Part shown: positions 1 to 10,020 of the stretch, piece by piece
Layout of the letters: the number at the start of each line of letters is the position of its first letter
Position numbering within the stretch: the first letter of the stretch is position 1
Assembly: GCF_022968135.1 (NCBI RefSeq)
Contig: NZ_JALJRA010000003.1
Location: 62,001 to 126,000 of the forward strand
Source of the DNA: Pseudorhizobium tarimense
GTDB lineage: Bacteria > Pseudomonadota > Alphaproteobacteria > Rhizobiales > Rhizobiaceae
Direction: 5' to 3'
Length of the DNA stretch: 64,000 bases
Position numbers and translations under genes: made by a program
Notes under the pieces: model-generated
Told to the model about the DNA's origin: nothing
Database searches by the model: none
The model's input: the letters and a program-made list of their open reading frames with translations, nothing else

Positions 1-149
1 ACAATATCGTCAACTCCGTCCAGGGCGTGAAGGAGTACAATGTCAACATGGCCGCGACGCTTCTCACGGGCGCCGTTCCCCTGATCGTCTATTTCGTTTC
101 CGGCCGGCTTTTCGTCCGCGGCATCGCCGCAGGCGCTGTGAAGGGGTAA
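1..149 (+). CDS. Sugar ABC transporter permease, C-terminal end (partial)
   Basis: Only the last 48 codons are present, and the gene runs off the left edge of the window. The visible residues form a final membrane helix followed by FVRGIAAGAVKG, the usual C-terminus of MalG-type inner-membrane permeases of carbohydrate ABC transporters (CUT1 family). The ATPase gene starts three bases after the stop, so the two are almost certainly one operon and one importer. The substrate is not readable from this fragment. The downstream beta-mannosidase and GH43 genes suggest a plant cell-wall oligosaccharide. Confidence 0.85.
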   Translation, partial: NIVNSVQGVKEYNVNMAATLLTGAVPLIVYFVSGRLFVRGIAAGAVKG

Positions 150-152
150 TCC

Positions 153-1241
153 ATGACCAATAGCGTTTCCATCCGTGACCTTTCGCTTTCGTTCGGCGCC
201 GTCAACGTGCTGCGCAATCTCGATCTCGAAGTGCGCAATGGCGAGTTTCTCGTGCTGCTCGGCTCCTCCGGCTGCGGCAAGTCGACCTTGCTGAACTGCA
301 TTGCCGGCCTGCTGGAGCCGACGGACGGGCAGATCTTCATCAAGGGCAAGAACGTCACCTGGGAGGAACCCAAGGATCGCGGCATCGGCATGGTGTTCCA
401 GTCCTATGCGCTTTACCCGCAGATGACGGTGGAAAAGAACCTGTCCTTCGGCCTGCGCGTCGCAGGCGTGCCGAAGGACGATATCGACCGGCGCATTGCG
501 CGCGCCTCGGAGATCCTGCAGATCGAGCCGCTCCTGAAGCGCAAGCCGGCGGAGCTTTCAGGCGGCCAGCGTCAGCGCGTCGCGATCGGCCGGGCGCTGG
601 TGCGTGACGTCGACGTCTTCCTGTTCGACGAGCCGCTTTCCAACCTCGACGCCAAGCTGCGGTCTGAGCTGCGCGTCGAGATCAAGCGCCTCCATCATTC
701 GCTAAAGAACACGATGATCTACGTCACCCACGACCAGATCGAGGCGCTGACGCTGGCGGACCGGATCGCAATCATGAAGAGCGGCGTCATACAGCAGCTC
801 GACGATCCGATGACGATCTACAACCGACCGGTGAACCTGTTCGTTGCCGGCTTCATCGGCTCCCCGTCGATGAACTTCCTGCACGGCGAACTGGTCGAGG
901 AGGGTGGCAAGACGGTCTTCAAGGCCCATGACGTCTCCTTCCCGCTCGATGGCTACGAGGCGGCCAATCCGCCCGTCGCCGGCCGAAAGGTGGTGCTGGG
1001 CCTGCGCCCCGAACACATCCACGTCGACAGCGACCTTCCCGGGATCGAGAAACATGAGGCGGTGGTCGATCTCGAAGAGCCGATGGGCGCCGACAACCTG
1101 TTGTGGCTGAAACATGCCGGCCACACGATGTCGGTGCGGATCGGCGGTGCAAAGCGTTATGCACCAGGCACCCAACTGCAGCTGTCGTTCGACATGGAGC
1201 TCGCGTCCCTCTTCGACGCCGAAACCGAAGAGCGGATCTGA
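153..1241 (+). CDS. Sugar ABC transporter ATP-binding protein (UgpC/MsmK type)
   Basis: This 362-residue cytoplasmic ATPase powers carbohydrate import. It has Walker A (GSSGCGKST, residues 37-45), the signature LSGGQ (135-139), Walker B (VFLFDE, 155-160) and the H-loop in YVTHDQIEA. A regulatory beta-barrel (TOBE/MalK-like) of about 120 residues follows. Length and layout match the MalK/UgpC/MsmK subfamily, which pairs with CUT1 permeases such as the one directly upstream. The gene sits between permease and beta-mannosidase, with 8 bases to the next start, which points to one transcript. In other bacteria such ATPases can serve several sugar importers, so exclusive use here is inferred from position only. 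Confidence 0.95.
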   Translation: MTNSVSIRDLSLSFGAVNVLRNLDLEVRNGEFLVLLGSSGCGKSTLLNCIAGLLEPTDGQIFIKGKNVTWEEPKDRGIGMVFQSYALYPQMTVEKNLSFGLRVAGVPKDDIDRRIARASEILQIEPLLKRKPAELSGGQRQRVAIGRALVRDVDVFLFDEPLSNLDAKLRSELRVEIKRLHHSLKNTMIYVTHDQIEALTLADRIAIMKSGVIQQLDDPMTIYNRPVNLFVAGFIGSPSMNFLHGELVEEGGKTVFKAHDVSFPLDGYEAANPPVAGRKVVLGLRPEHIHVDSDLPGIEKHEAVVDLEEPMGADNLLWLKHAGHTMSVRIGGAKRYAPGTQLQLSFDMELASLFDAETEERI

Positions 1242-1249
1242 GCGCAGTC

Positions 1250-3688
1250 ATGACGATGTCGAAGCTCGATCTCTCCAGCACCTGGCGACTGTTGTCGGCG
1301 GAGGGTGCACACGTCGCCGGGATCGCGATACCCGGTGATGTCCATACGGCACTGAAAAGGGCCGGGATCATCTCGGATCCGTATGTCGGCCGCAACGAGG
1401 ATCAGGTCCAGTGGGTTGCGGAACAGGAGTGGGTGATCGAGCGGCAGTTCGTCATCGATGACCCGGACGGCAGCTGGTATCTCGACATCACCTATCTCGA
1501 CACGGTGGCCATGGTCTTCATCAACGACGTTTCGGTCCTCTCTGCGGACAACTGCTTCCGCCGCTACCGGCCGGATGTTTCGGCCGCACTGCAGGCGGGC
1601 GACAACACGATCCGCATCCACTTCCACTCCAGCATTGCGGCGGGGGAGGAGCGGCAGGCACGCCAGCCCTTCTACATCCCCTACCATCCCGGCAATTCGC
1701 CGATCCCGAACGGCAACATGCTGCGCAAGCCGCAGTGCCATTTCGGCTGGGACTGGAATATCGCCATTGCGCCGCTTGGCCTATACGGCGAGATCTCGCT
1801 CCGGCGTCTGGAGACCGCGCGGATCGAGCATGTCGTCACCAGTCAGAGACATGAGGGCGGCAAGGTCGAACTTCAGGTGGCGATGACGCTCTTTGCCGAA
1901 GACCCGGGCATAGTTCCGGTGCATTTGGATCTCGACGGCGAGCGTGTGCGCCTGGATTGCGGCATTGCCGCCGGCGAGACAACCATTCACCATGTCTTCG
2001 AGATCACCGAGCCACGGCTCTGGTGGCCGGCGGGCAGCGGCGAGCAGAACCTCTACCGCCTGACGGTCGAGATTCCCGGTGAACAGGTGACGCGCCAGAT
2101 CGGCCTCAGAACGGTCGAGCTGGTCACGGATCCGGACGAGGCCGGCAGCCGCTTCGCCTTCCGCATCAACGGCCGGGAGATCTTCTGCCGCGGCGCCAAC
2201 TGGATCCCCGCCGACGCGCTCTTTTCGCTCTCCAGTCCGGAGAAGACGCAGGACCTGCTGCAGTCGGCGGTCGACGCCAACATGAATATGATCCGCATCT
2301 GGGGCGGCGGCTTCTACGAATCCGACTGGTTCTACGACCTCTGCGATCGGCTCGGGCTGATGGTCTGGCAGGACTTCCAGTTCGCCTGCAACCTTTATCC
2401 ATCGACTCCGGACTTCCTCGACGACGTGGCGGGGGAGGTGGATTACCAGGTCCGCCGGCTCGTATCGCACCCTTCGATCGTTCTCTGGTGCGGCGACAAC
2501 GAGCTGGTTGGCGCGCTGACCTGGTTCAAGGAGTCGATCGAGAACCGCGACCGTTACCTCGTCTCCTACGACCGCCTCAACCGGACGATCGAGCAGGCAT
2601 TGAAGGCGGCGGCACGCGAAGCAATCTGGTGGCCGTCAAGCCCGGCTTCCGGCTATCTCGATTATGGCGACGCCTGGCACGCCGACGGCTCCGGCGACAT
2701 GCATTACTGGTCGGTCTGGCACGAGAACAAGAGCTTCGACAACTACCGCTCCGTTCGCCCTCGCTTCTGCTCCGAATTTGGCTTCCAGTCCTACACCTCG
2801 CTGCCGGTGATCCTGAGCTATGCCGAGCCGAAAGACTTGAACATCGCGTCTCCGGTGATGGAGCACCACCAGAAGAACGCCGGCGGCAACGAGCGGATTA
2901 CGGCGACCATGTTTCGCTACTTCCGCTTCCCCAAGGACTTTGCCAACTTCGTCTATCTCAGCCAGGTGCAGCAGGCGCTCGCCATCCGCACTGCGGTTGA
3001 CTATTGGCGGTCGCTGAAGCCGCATTGCATGGGCACGCTCTACTGGCAGCTCAACGACACCTGGCCCGTCGCCTCCTGGTCGAGCCTCGACTATGGCGGC
3101 GGCTGGAAGGTCCTGCACTACGTCGCGCGGCGGTTCTTCCAGCCGGTTGCCGTTGCCGCCATTCCCTCGGAAGACGGCGCAGAGATCCGAATCTCGCTGG
3201 TCAACGATACTATGGAGGACGTCACCGTCACCATCAACCTGTCGACAGTTTCGCTCGACGGGACCCGCATATTGCTCAAAAGCGTCGACGCCCTCTGCTC
3301 GTCGGACGCGGCGGTGACGGCGGTCACCTTGTCGGCGTCAGACACACCGCCGGATGCGATCGTGTTCTGGAGTTTTACCGCCACCAATGGCATGGGCGGC
3401 GAGGGCCATTATGTCCACGGCACCTACAAGGCGCTTGATCTTGCACCGCCGGGGCTTGAGTTCTCCATCTCCCCGGCCGGTGACGGCGCGATCGATCTCC
3501 TGGTTCAGGCCTCCGGTCTTGCGCTCTTCGTGATGATCGAGAGCGACACGCCCGGCCGCTATTCCGACAACGCCTTCGACCTTGCCGCCGGCGAAAGCCG
3601 CCGCATCACCTTCACCCCATCGGAGCCGAGTGCGGCTGCACCGGTCTTCCGCATCTACGACCTCTATTCCTGCCAGTCGGCAGATTGA
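1250..3688 (+). CDS. Glycoside hydrolase family 2, beta-mannosidase
   Basis: This 812-residue enzyme probably releases mannose from the non-reducing ends of manno-oligosaccharides. The GH2 layout is clear: an N-terminal jelly-roll sugar-binding domain, an immunoglobulin-like domain and a central TIM barrel. The likely acid/base is Glu418 in WCGDNE and the likely nucleophile Glu509 in FCSEFGFQS, both in beta-mannosidase-like contexts. HFGWDWN and IRIWGGGFYE are further family motifs. I chose ATG 1250, eight bases after the ATPase stop, because the longer frame would overlap that gene by over 130 bases. There is no signal peptide, so it should act on imported oligosaccharides in the cytoplasm. 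A broader beta-mannosidase-like specificity cannot be excluded. Confidence 0.93.
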   Translation: MTMSKLDLSSTWRLLSAEGAHVAGIAIPGDVHTALKRAGIISDPYVGRNEDQVQWVAEQEWVIERQFVIDDPDGSWYLDITYLDTVAMVFINDVSVLSADNCFRRYRPDVSAALQAGDNTIRIHFHSSIAAGEERQARQPFYIPYHPGNSPIPNGNMLRKPQCHFGWDWNIAIAPLGLYGEISLRRLETARIEHVVTSQRHEGGKVELQVAMTLFAEDPGIVPVHLDLDGERVRLDCGIAAGETTIHHVFEITEPRLWWPAGSGEQNLYRLTVEIPGEQVTRQIGLRTVELVTDPDEAGSRFAFRINGREIFCRGANWIPADALFSLSSPEKTQDLLQSAVDANMNMIRIWGGGFYESDWFYDLCDRLGLMVWQDFQFACNLYPSTPDFLDDVAGEVDYQVRRLVSHPSIVLWCGDNELVGALTWFKESIENRDRYLVSYDRLNRTIEQALKAAAREAIWWPSSPASGYLDYGDAWHADGSGDMHYWSVWHENKSFDNYRSVRPRFCSEFGFQSYTSLPVILSYAEPKDLNIASPVMEHHQKNAGGNERITATMFRYFRFPKDFANFVYLSQVQQALAIRTAVDYWRSLKPHCMGTLYWQLNDTWPVASWSSLDYGGGWKVLHYVARRFFQPVAVAAIPSEDGAEIRISLVNDTMEDVTVTINLSTVSLDGTRILLKSVDALCSSDAAVTAVTLSASDTPPDAIVFWSFTATNGMGGEGHYVHGTYKALDLAPPGLEFSISPAGDGAIDLLVQASGLALFVMIESDTPGRYSDNAFDLAAGESRRITFTPSEPSAAAPVFRIYDLYSCQSAD

Positions 3689-3725
3689 ACCTTTCAGCAG
3701 AGGGGCCACGGCCCAGGAGGATGAC

Positions 3726-4490
3726 ATGACGAAACTCGGTTTCCAGCTCTACAGCGCGCGCAATTTTCCGCCGCTCGCCGATACGCTTACCGCGCTCAGC
3801 AAGGCTGGCTATGCGGAAGTCGAAGGCTACGGCGCCCTCTACGCCAGAATGGACGAGAGCCAGTTGAAGGCGATGAAGGCGGACCTCGACGCCAACGGGC
3901 TGACCATGCCAACTGGCCATTTCGGCCTCGACCTTCTGGAGAAGGAGCCGGAACAGGCGCTGCTGATCGCAAAGACGCTCGGTATGGAGGCAATCTACTG
4001 CCCGCATTTGGTCGCCGATCTTCGTCCGACGGACGCCGCCGGCTGGCGCGCCTTCGGCAGGCGCCTGTCGGAAGCCGGCAAGCGCTACAAGGACGACGGC
4101 TACACCTTCGGCTGGCACAACCACGACTTCGAGTTCAAGACGCTGAAAGACGGCACAACCGCGCAGGAGCAGATCCTCGAAGGCGGGCCGGATCTTGCCT
4201 GGGAAGCCGACATTGCCTGGGTCATCCGCGGCGGAGCCAACCCGATGACCTGGATCGATCGCTACGGCAATCGCATCAGCGCCGTCCATGTCAAGGACAT
4301 CGCGCCGGCGGTTCACAACACGGACGAGGACGGCTGGGCCGACGTCGGCTACGGCACCGTTGACTGGAAGGGCCTGATGGCGGCGCTGCGCGAGAAGACG
4401 CAGACGAAGCACTACGTCGTCGAGCACGACAACCCCAACGATCTCGAACGGCTGATCTCGCGCTCGATCGCAGCCTTCAAGACCTACTGA
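3726..4490 (+). CDS. Sugar phosphate isomerase/epimerase family protein (TIM barrel)
   Basis: This 254-residue protein belongs to the xylose-isomerase-like TIM-barrel family (AP_endonuc_2 fold), whose members are metal-dependent sugar isomerases or epimerases. Visible family features are the N-terminal LGFQLYSARN strand, FGWHNHDFEF with likely metal/substrate His residues, a WEADIAWV strand, VHVKDI and the terminal YVVEHDNP motif. ATG 3726 is preceded by AGGAGG at 3715-3720. The gene sits between beta-mannosidase and a Gfo/Idh/MocA dehydrogenase, a pairing common in rhizobial sugar operons where the two enzymes act on one oxidised sugar intermediate. The exact substrate is not visible. Confidence 0.88.
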   Translation: MTKLGFQLYSARNFPPLADTLTALSKAGYAEVEGYGALYARMDESQLKAMKADLDANGLTMPTGHFGLDLLEKEPEQALLIAKTLGMEAIYCPHLVADLRPTDAAGWRAFGRRLSEAGKRYKDDGYTFGWHNHDFEFKTLKDGTTAQEQILEGGPDLAWEADIAWVIRGGANPMTWIDRYGNRISAVHVKDIAPAVHNTDEDGWADVGYGTVDWKGLMAALREKTQTKHYVVEHDNPNDLERLISRSIAAFKTY

Positions 4491-4515
4491 TACCCCAGCA
4501 TTTTCGGAGCCCCAC

Positions 4516-5649
4516 ATGGCCAAGGAACTCGGCGTCGGCATCATCGGATGCGGCAATATCTCCATCACCTACCTGGCGCTGGCGCCGCTGTTCAAGGGCA
4601 TCAAGATGCTCGCCTGCGCCGACCTAAATCCAGAGGCCGCACAGTTGCGGGCGAAGGAATATGGGGTGAAGGCGCAGACGATCGACGAACTGCTCGCCAA
4701 TGACGAGCTGGACGTCATCGTCAACCTGACGATACCGGACGCGCATTTCCGCGTGTCGAAGGCGATCCTGGAAGCCGGCAAGCACGTCTATTCGGAAAAG
4801 CCGCTGGTTCTGTCGCTGGAGGAGGGCGAGGAACTGCGGCGGATCGCCAAGGCGAAGAACCTTGCGATCGGCTGCGCGCCTGACACCTTCCTCGGGGGCG
4901 CCCATCAGCTGGCGCGCAAATATGTTGACGAGGGCGGCGTTGGCCGCATCACGTCGGGCACCTGCCATGTCATGAGCTCTGGCATGGAGATGTGGCATCC
5001 GAACCCCGGCTTCTTCTTCCTCAAGGGCGGCGGACCGATGCTCGACCTCGGCCCGTATTACGTGGCGAACCTCATCAACCTGATCGGCCCGGTGAAGCGC
5101 GTTGGCGCGCTCACCTCCATGGCGAACCCGACGCGCACCGTGACGAGCCAACCGCTCGCCGGAACGACCATCCCGGTCGAAACGCCGACCAACATCCATG
5201 CCCTGCTGGAGTTCGCCAATGGCGCGACGATCACCATGTCTGCCAGCTGGGATGTCTGGTCGCACCGCCACGCCAACATGGAGCTCTATGGTACCGAAGG
5301 ATCGCTCTACGTTCCCGATCCGAACTTCTTCGGCGGTCTCGTGGAAGCCTCGGGGCGTGACAAGGACATCAAGCCACTACCGGAGTGGAACCATCCCTTC
5401 TCCAAGGCGAACCAGGAACACCCCAACGGTCCGCGGGCGAACTATCGCACGGCCGGCCTTGCCGACATGGCCATGGCGCTGATCGAGAAGCGTGACCCGC
5501 GCTGCTCGCTCGACCGCTCGCTGCACGGCATCGACGTTTTGACCTCGATCCTGAAGTCGGGCGAGGAAGGACGCTTCATCGAGATGACCACCACCTGCAC
5601 GCAGCCGGAGCCGCTCGGCATCGGCGAGGCGCTGGCGCTGCTGCGGTGA
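4516..5649 (+). CDS. Gfo/Idh/MocA family NAD(P)-dependent oxidoreductase
   Basis: This 377-residue dehydrogenase has an N-terminal Rossmann fold (GVGIIGCGNIS, about residues 6-16), the family EKPL signature in HVYSEKPLVLS and a C-terminal alpha/beta domain. Members oxidise or epimerise sugars and inositols with NAD(P). The start lies 25 bases after the isomerase-like gene. With the aldo/keto reductase and TIM-barrel protein it probably forms a sugar oxidation or epimerisation branch of the operon. Substrate preference cannot be read from sequence. Confidence 0.92.
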   Translation: MAKELGVGIIGCGNISITYLALAPLFKGIKMLACADLNPEAAQLRAKEYGVKAQTIDELLANDELDVIVNLTIPDAHFRVSKAILEAGKHVYSEKPLVLSLEEGEELRRIAKAKNLAIGCAPDTFLGGAHQLARKYVDEGGVGRITSGTCHVMSSGMEMWHPNPGFFFLKGGGPMLDLGPYYVANLINLIGPVKRVGALTSMANPTRTVTSQPLAGTTIPVETPTNIHALLEFANGATITMSASWDVWSHRHANMELYGTEGSLYVPDPNFFGGLVEASGRDKDIKPLPEWNHPFSKANQEHPNGPRANYRTAGLADMAMALIEKRDPRCSLDRSLHGIDVLTSILKSGEEGRFIEMTTTCTQPEPLGIGEALALLR

Positions 5650-5712
5650 TCCGCTATGTAGGCGGTGCGGGCCGTTCGTGCCCATACCGCATTTCAAGAC
5701 AAGGAGGATGCC

Positions 5713-6756
<1,044 letters not shown>

Positions 6757-6816
6757 CATCGACGAGGTGCCCGGCGGGGAGAACTGCCGGGCACGACCTA
6801 TGGGAGGAGAGACATC

Positions 6817-8433
6817 ATGATCCGCAACCCGATCCTGCCGGGCTTCAACCCCGACCCTTCGATCTGCCGCGTCGGGCAGGACTACTATATCGCCACCTCC
6901 ACCTTCGAATGGTATCCGGGCGTGCAGATCCATCATTCGCTGGACCTGGTTAACTGGACACTGGTGCGCCGTCCGCTGGAGCGGGCAAGCCAGCTCGACA
7001 TGCGCGGCAATCCCGACAGCTGCGGGATCTGGGCGCCCTGCCTCTCCCATGCCGATGGCCTGTTCTGGCTCGTTTATACCGACGTCAAGCGTTACGACGG
7101 CAACTTCAAGGACGCCCACAACTTCATCGTGACCTCACCGACCATCGACGGGGAATGGTCCGACCCGGTCTACGTGAACTCTTCCGGTTTCGACCCGTCG
7201 GTCTTCCATGACGACGACGGCCGCAAGTGGATCGTCAACATGCAGTGGAACCACCGCACGGAAAGCTATGGCGGCGCGCCCAAGAGCCCAGCCTTTGACG
7301 GCATCCTGTTACAGGAGTGGGACGCCGAGACGAAATCGCTGAAGGGGCCGATCAAGAACATCTTCGCCGGTAGCCCCCTCGGGTTGGTCGAGGGTCCCCA
7401 TCTCTTCAAGCGCAAAGGCTGGTACTATCTGACGACGGCGGAAGGCGGCACCGGCTACGACCATGCCGTCACCATGGCTCGCTCCCGGTCCATCGATGGC
7501 CCCTACGAAATGCATCCGAATATGCACCTCATCACTTCCAAGGATGCGCCCGAGGCGGTGCTGCAAAGGGCGGGGCACGGACAGTATGTCGAGACGCCGG
7601 ACGGGCAGGTCTACCACACTCATCTTTGCGGCCGACCGATGCCGCCGAAGCGCCGGTGCACGCTGGGCCGAGAAACGGCGCTGCAGAAATGCGTCTGGAA
7701 GGACGACGACTGGCTGTATCTAGCGCAGCGCGGCGTCGTGCCGGATGTCGAGGTTCCGGCGCCGACTGATGTCGAGGTGACGGAGCAGCCGGCACGCAAC
7801 GAGACCCTGTTCGAATCTGGCCCGCTGCCGACGGACTTCCAGTGGCTGCGTACGCCGCAGCCGGAGCGCATCTTCAGCCTTTCAGAACGGCCGGGCCACC
7901 TGCGCCTCTACGGCCGCGAAAGCGTCGGCTCGTGGTTCGAGCAGGCGCTTGTCGCGCGGCGGCAGGAGCATCATTCGTTCCGCGCGGAAACGACCGTCGA
8001 CTTCTCGCCTGACACCTATCAGCAGGTGGCGGGCCTGACGCACTACTACAACCGGCACAAGTTCCACGCGCTTGTGGTGACGATGCACGAAAAACTCGGT
8101 CGTGTCGTCACGATCTTCTCCTGCCCCGGCGACTTCCCGCACGGTCGAATGGTCTTCCCCGCCGACAGCGGCGTGGCTGCACCGGACGGGCCGGTCGATC
8201 TCGCCATGGAGATCAAGGAGAACGATCTGCAGTTCTTCTGGCGCCCTGCTTCCGGCGGCGGTTGGCAGGCGATCGGCCCGGTCCTCGACGCCGGCGTCAT
8301 CTCCGACGAGGGCGGGCGCGGAGAGCACGGCTCCTTTACCGGCGCCTTTGCCGGCATGCTTGCCTTCGATACGTCTGGGCGGGCACGCCCGGCTGACTTC
8401 AGCCGCTTCGTCTACGAGCGTCTGGAGGGCTGA
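6817..8433 (+). CDS. Glycoside hydrolase family 43, beta-xylosidase
   Basis: This 538-residue enzyme has an N-terminal five-bladed beta-propeller opening with NPILPGFNPDPS, which holds the catalytic base Asp13. Other GH43 motifs are IWAPCLSHADGLFWL and LVEGPHLFKRKGWYYL, which contains the general acid Glu. The last 200 residues form the beta-sandwich typical of XynB-type GH43 beta-xylosidases and arabinofuranosidases. It has no signal peptide, so it is likely a cytoplasmic enzyme splitting imported xylo-oligosaccharides. A strong ribosome site (GGGAGGAGAG) precedes the ATG. It is the last gene of the operon, and together with the GH2 enzyme it points to mixed hemicellulose fragments. Confidence 0.93.
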   Translation: MIRNPILPGFNPDPSICRVGQDYYIATSTFEWYPGVQIHHSLDLVNWTLVRRPLERASQLDMRGNPDSCGIWAPCLSHADGLFWLVYTDVKRYDGNFKDAHNFIVTSPTIDGEWSDPVYVNSSGFDPSVFHDDDGRKWIVNMQWNHRTESYGGAPKSPAFDGILLQEWDAETKSLKGPIKNIFAGSPLGLVEGPHLFKRKGWYYLTTAEGGTGYDHAVTMARSRSIDGPYEMHPNMHLITSKDAPEAVLQRAGHGQYVETPDGQVYHTHLCGRPMPPKRRCTLGRETALQKCVWKDDDWLYLAQRGVVPDVEVPAPTDVEVTEQPARNETLFESGPLPTDFQWLRTPQPERIFSLSERPGHLRLYGRESVGSWFEQALVARRQEHHSFRAETTVDFSPDTYQQVAGLTHYYNRHKFHALVVTMHEKLGRVVTIFSCPGDFPHGRMVFPADSGVAAPDGPVDLAMEIKENDLQFFWRPASGGGWQAIGPVLDAGVISDEGGRGEHGSFTGAFAGMLAFDTSGRARPADFSRFVYERLEG

Positions 8434-8471
8434 CGTTTAATATGAGCGATAGCAAATAAATGCTTGCGATC

Positions 8472-8487
8472 ATTACATAACTGTAAT
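8472..8487. promoter_or_regulatory. Perfect inverted repeat upstream of the RcnB-like gene
   Basis: ATTACA-taac-TGTAAT is a perfect 6-4-6 palindrome in an AT-rich stretch 70-85 bases before the RcnB-like start. This is where a regulator would bind. It differs from the Zur-type operators at 9948-9983. The binding factor is unknown. Confidence 0.4.
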
Positions 8488-8555
8488 CTGAAATTCAGCC
8501 GGCGTTCATCGGCGGACGCCTAGTTTCGTCCTCGTCAACAACACGAGGAAACGCG

Positions 8556-8873
8556 ATGAAGAAGCTCGTTACGCTCATGCTAGCCGCCACGGTCCTGGCC
8601 GCTCCGATGGCTCAGGCGCGGGATGATCACCGACAACCCGACCGCAGCCGCCACGTTGCGGTCGAAAAGAAGGTGGTGGTCAAGAAGCACCGGTGGAGCA
8701 GGGGACACAGGCTCTCGGCAGCGGAACGCCGCCACATGCGCGACGTCAGGGACTATCACCGTTACAGGCTGTCGGCACCGCCACGTGGATATCGCTGGGT
8801 TCAGGTCGACAACGACTTCCTGCTGATCGGCATCACGTCCGGGATCATTTCCAGCATCATCGCCGCGCGGTGA
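8556..8873 (+). CDS. RcnB-like periplasmic protein
   Basis: This small exported protein of 105 residues begins with a clear signal peptide (about residues 1-21, ending APMAQA). A basic, His/Arg-rich segment follows, then the RcnB-like C-terminal motif PPRGYRWVQVDNDFLLI. RcnB family proteins are periplasmic and influence nickel/cobalt homeostasis in enterobacteria. Many alphaproteobacterial relatives are short and uncharacterised. It is transcribed alone, with an inverted repeat upstream and a stem-loop downstream, next to the zinc uptake locus. A metal role is plausible but unproven. Confidence 0.8.
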   Translation: MKKLVTLMLAATVLAAPMAQARDDHRQPDRSRHVAVEKKVVVKKHRWSRGHRLSAAERRHMRDVRDYHRYRLSAPPRGYRWVQVDNDFLLIGITSGIISSIIAAR

Positions 8874-8886
8874 CATCAACAAGAAG

Positions 8887-8908
8887 AAGGGCGGCACGGG
8901 CCGCCCTT
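8887..8908. terminator. Stem-loop terminator between RcnB-like gene and znuA
   Basis: An 8-bp perfect stem AAGGGCGG/CCGCCCTT with a six-base loop and a short T run (TTT) lies between two convergent genes. The A-rich left side lets it serve both strands. Confidence 0.7.
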
Positions 8909-8930
8909 TCAACACTCGCAATGATCTGTC

Positions 8931-9911
8931 TCAGGCGCCGGACAGGCAGGCCTTGAGGTTCGTGGCGATCGATCGCATCAGGTCGAAATAGAGATCCGGA
9001 CCTTCCGTCAGCGTCGCGCCTTCCGGATCCAGCGTGCCGGATCGGGCGTCGGTGCCTTCGGTCACCACCTGGATCAGCTTCGGCTCGAACTGCGGCTCGG
9101 CGAAGACGCAGGTGGCCTCCAGCTCCTGCACCTTCTGATGGATTTCCTGCACGCGTTCCGCCCCCGGCACAACTTCCGGCGAGACGGTGATCGAGCCGAC
9201 GACACGCACGCCGTAGTGTTGCTCGAAATACTGATAGGCATCGTGGAAGACGACGAAGGGTTTGTCCTTCACTGGCGCGACCGTTTCTGCGGTCTCCTTG
9301 TCGAGCGAGTCGATCCGAGTGTTGAGGGCTTCCAGATTGGCGGCGTAGGCCTCTGCATTCTCCGGGTCGGCCTTGGCGAGCGCCTGTTCGATCGCCACAG
9401 CCATAGCCTTGGCATTCATCGGGTCCAGCCACAGATGCGTGTCGAAGGTGACATGCTCATGGTGGTGCTCTTCACCGGCTTCTTCGGCATGATCATGTTC
9501 CCCCTGCTCGGCGCCCTCGTGCTCGTGGCCCTCGTGGCCGTGGTCATGCGCCTCGAAGGCGCCACCTTCGCGGAAGGGCAGTTTGGTCAGGCCTTCCGCG
9601 TCATCGAGTTCGACGACGGTCGCATCCGACGCCAGCGCCTCCAGCGGCTTTTTGAGGAAGGCTTCCATGTCCGGTCCCATCCAGAACACCATGTCGGCGC
9701 TCTCGACGGCGCGAGCGTTTGAAGGCTTCATCGTGAAGGTATGCGGTGAGGCGGCACCTTCCACGATCAGTTTCGGCTCACCGACGCCTTCCATGATGGC
9801 CGCGACAAGTGAGTGGATCGGCTTGATGGACACCACCACCTCCGGAGCGGCGGTGGCCGCAGAGGCTGAGAACAGGACGGAAGTGGTCAGGAGGAGAGCT
9901 GGGGTTTTCAT
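8931..9911 (-). CDS. znuA: Zinc ABC transporter substrate-binding protein ZnuA
   Basis: This 326-residue periplasmic zinc-binding protein has a signal peptide (residues 1-22). The cluster A-I metal-binding fold is visible from VVSIKPIHSLVAAIM, SPHTFTMKPS, DTHLWLDP and FHDAYQYFE, whose His residues supply the zinc ligands. Between the first two halves lies a His/Glu/Asp-rich loop (about residues 122-153), typical of ZnuA and thought to gather zinc. It is divergent from znuC, sharing a 109-base intergenic region with two palindromic Zur-type operators. Confidence 0.96.
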   Translation of the reverse strand: MKTPALLLTTSVLFSASAATAAPEVVVSIKPIHSLVAAIMEGVGEPKLIVEGAASPHTFTMKPSNARAVESADMVFWMGPDMEAFLKKPLEALASDATVVELDDAEGLTKLPFREGGAFEAHDHGHEGHEHEGAEQGEHDHAEEAGEEHHHEHVTFDTHLWLDPMNAKAMAVAIEQALAKADPENAEAYAANLEALNTRIDSLDKETAETVAPVKDKPFVVFHDAYQYFEQHYGVRVVGSITVSPEVVPGAERVQEIHQKVQELEATCVFAEPQFEPKLIQVVTEGTDARSGTLDPEGATLTEGPDLYFDLMRSIATNLKACLSGA

Positions 9912-9947
9912 CGCGGCTTCCTTTTTATCTCGGCATTGTAGAGGTAG

Positions 9948-9960
9948 GTAATGTTATTAC
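9948..9960. promoter_or_regulatory. Probable Zur operator 1 (znuA side)
   Basis: GTAAT-GTT-ATTAC is a perfect inverted repeat with a three-base spacer, 37 bases before the znuA start. AT-rich palindromes of this kind between znuA and znuC are bound by Zur in alphaproteobacteria. The zur gene lies in the same locus. Confidence 0.7.
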
Positions 9961-9968
9961 ATCAATTG

Positions 9969-9983
9969 CGTTATGCTATAACG
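9969..9983. promoter_or_regulatory. Probable Zur operator 2 (znuC side)
   Basis: CGTTAT-GCT-ATAACG is a perfect inverted repeat with a three-base spacer, centred 22 bases (about two helical turns) from operator 1 and 37 bases before the znuC start. The matching architecture suggests one operator per direction, or cooperative binding by two Zur dimers. Confidence 0.75.
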
Positions 9984-10020
9984 TGTGTCATAGCGGCAGG
10001 CAACAGGGCATGAGAAAAAG

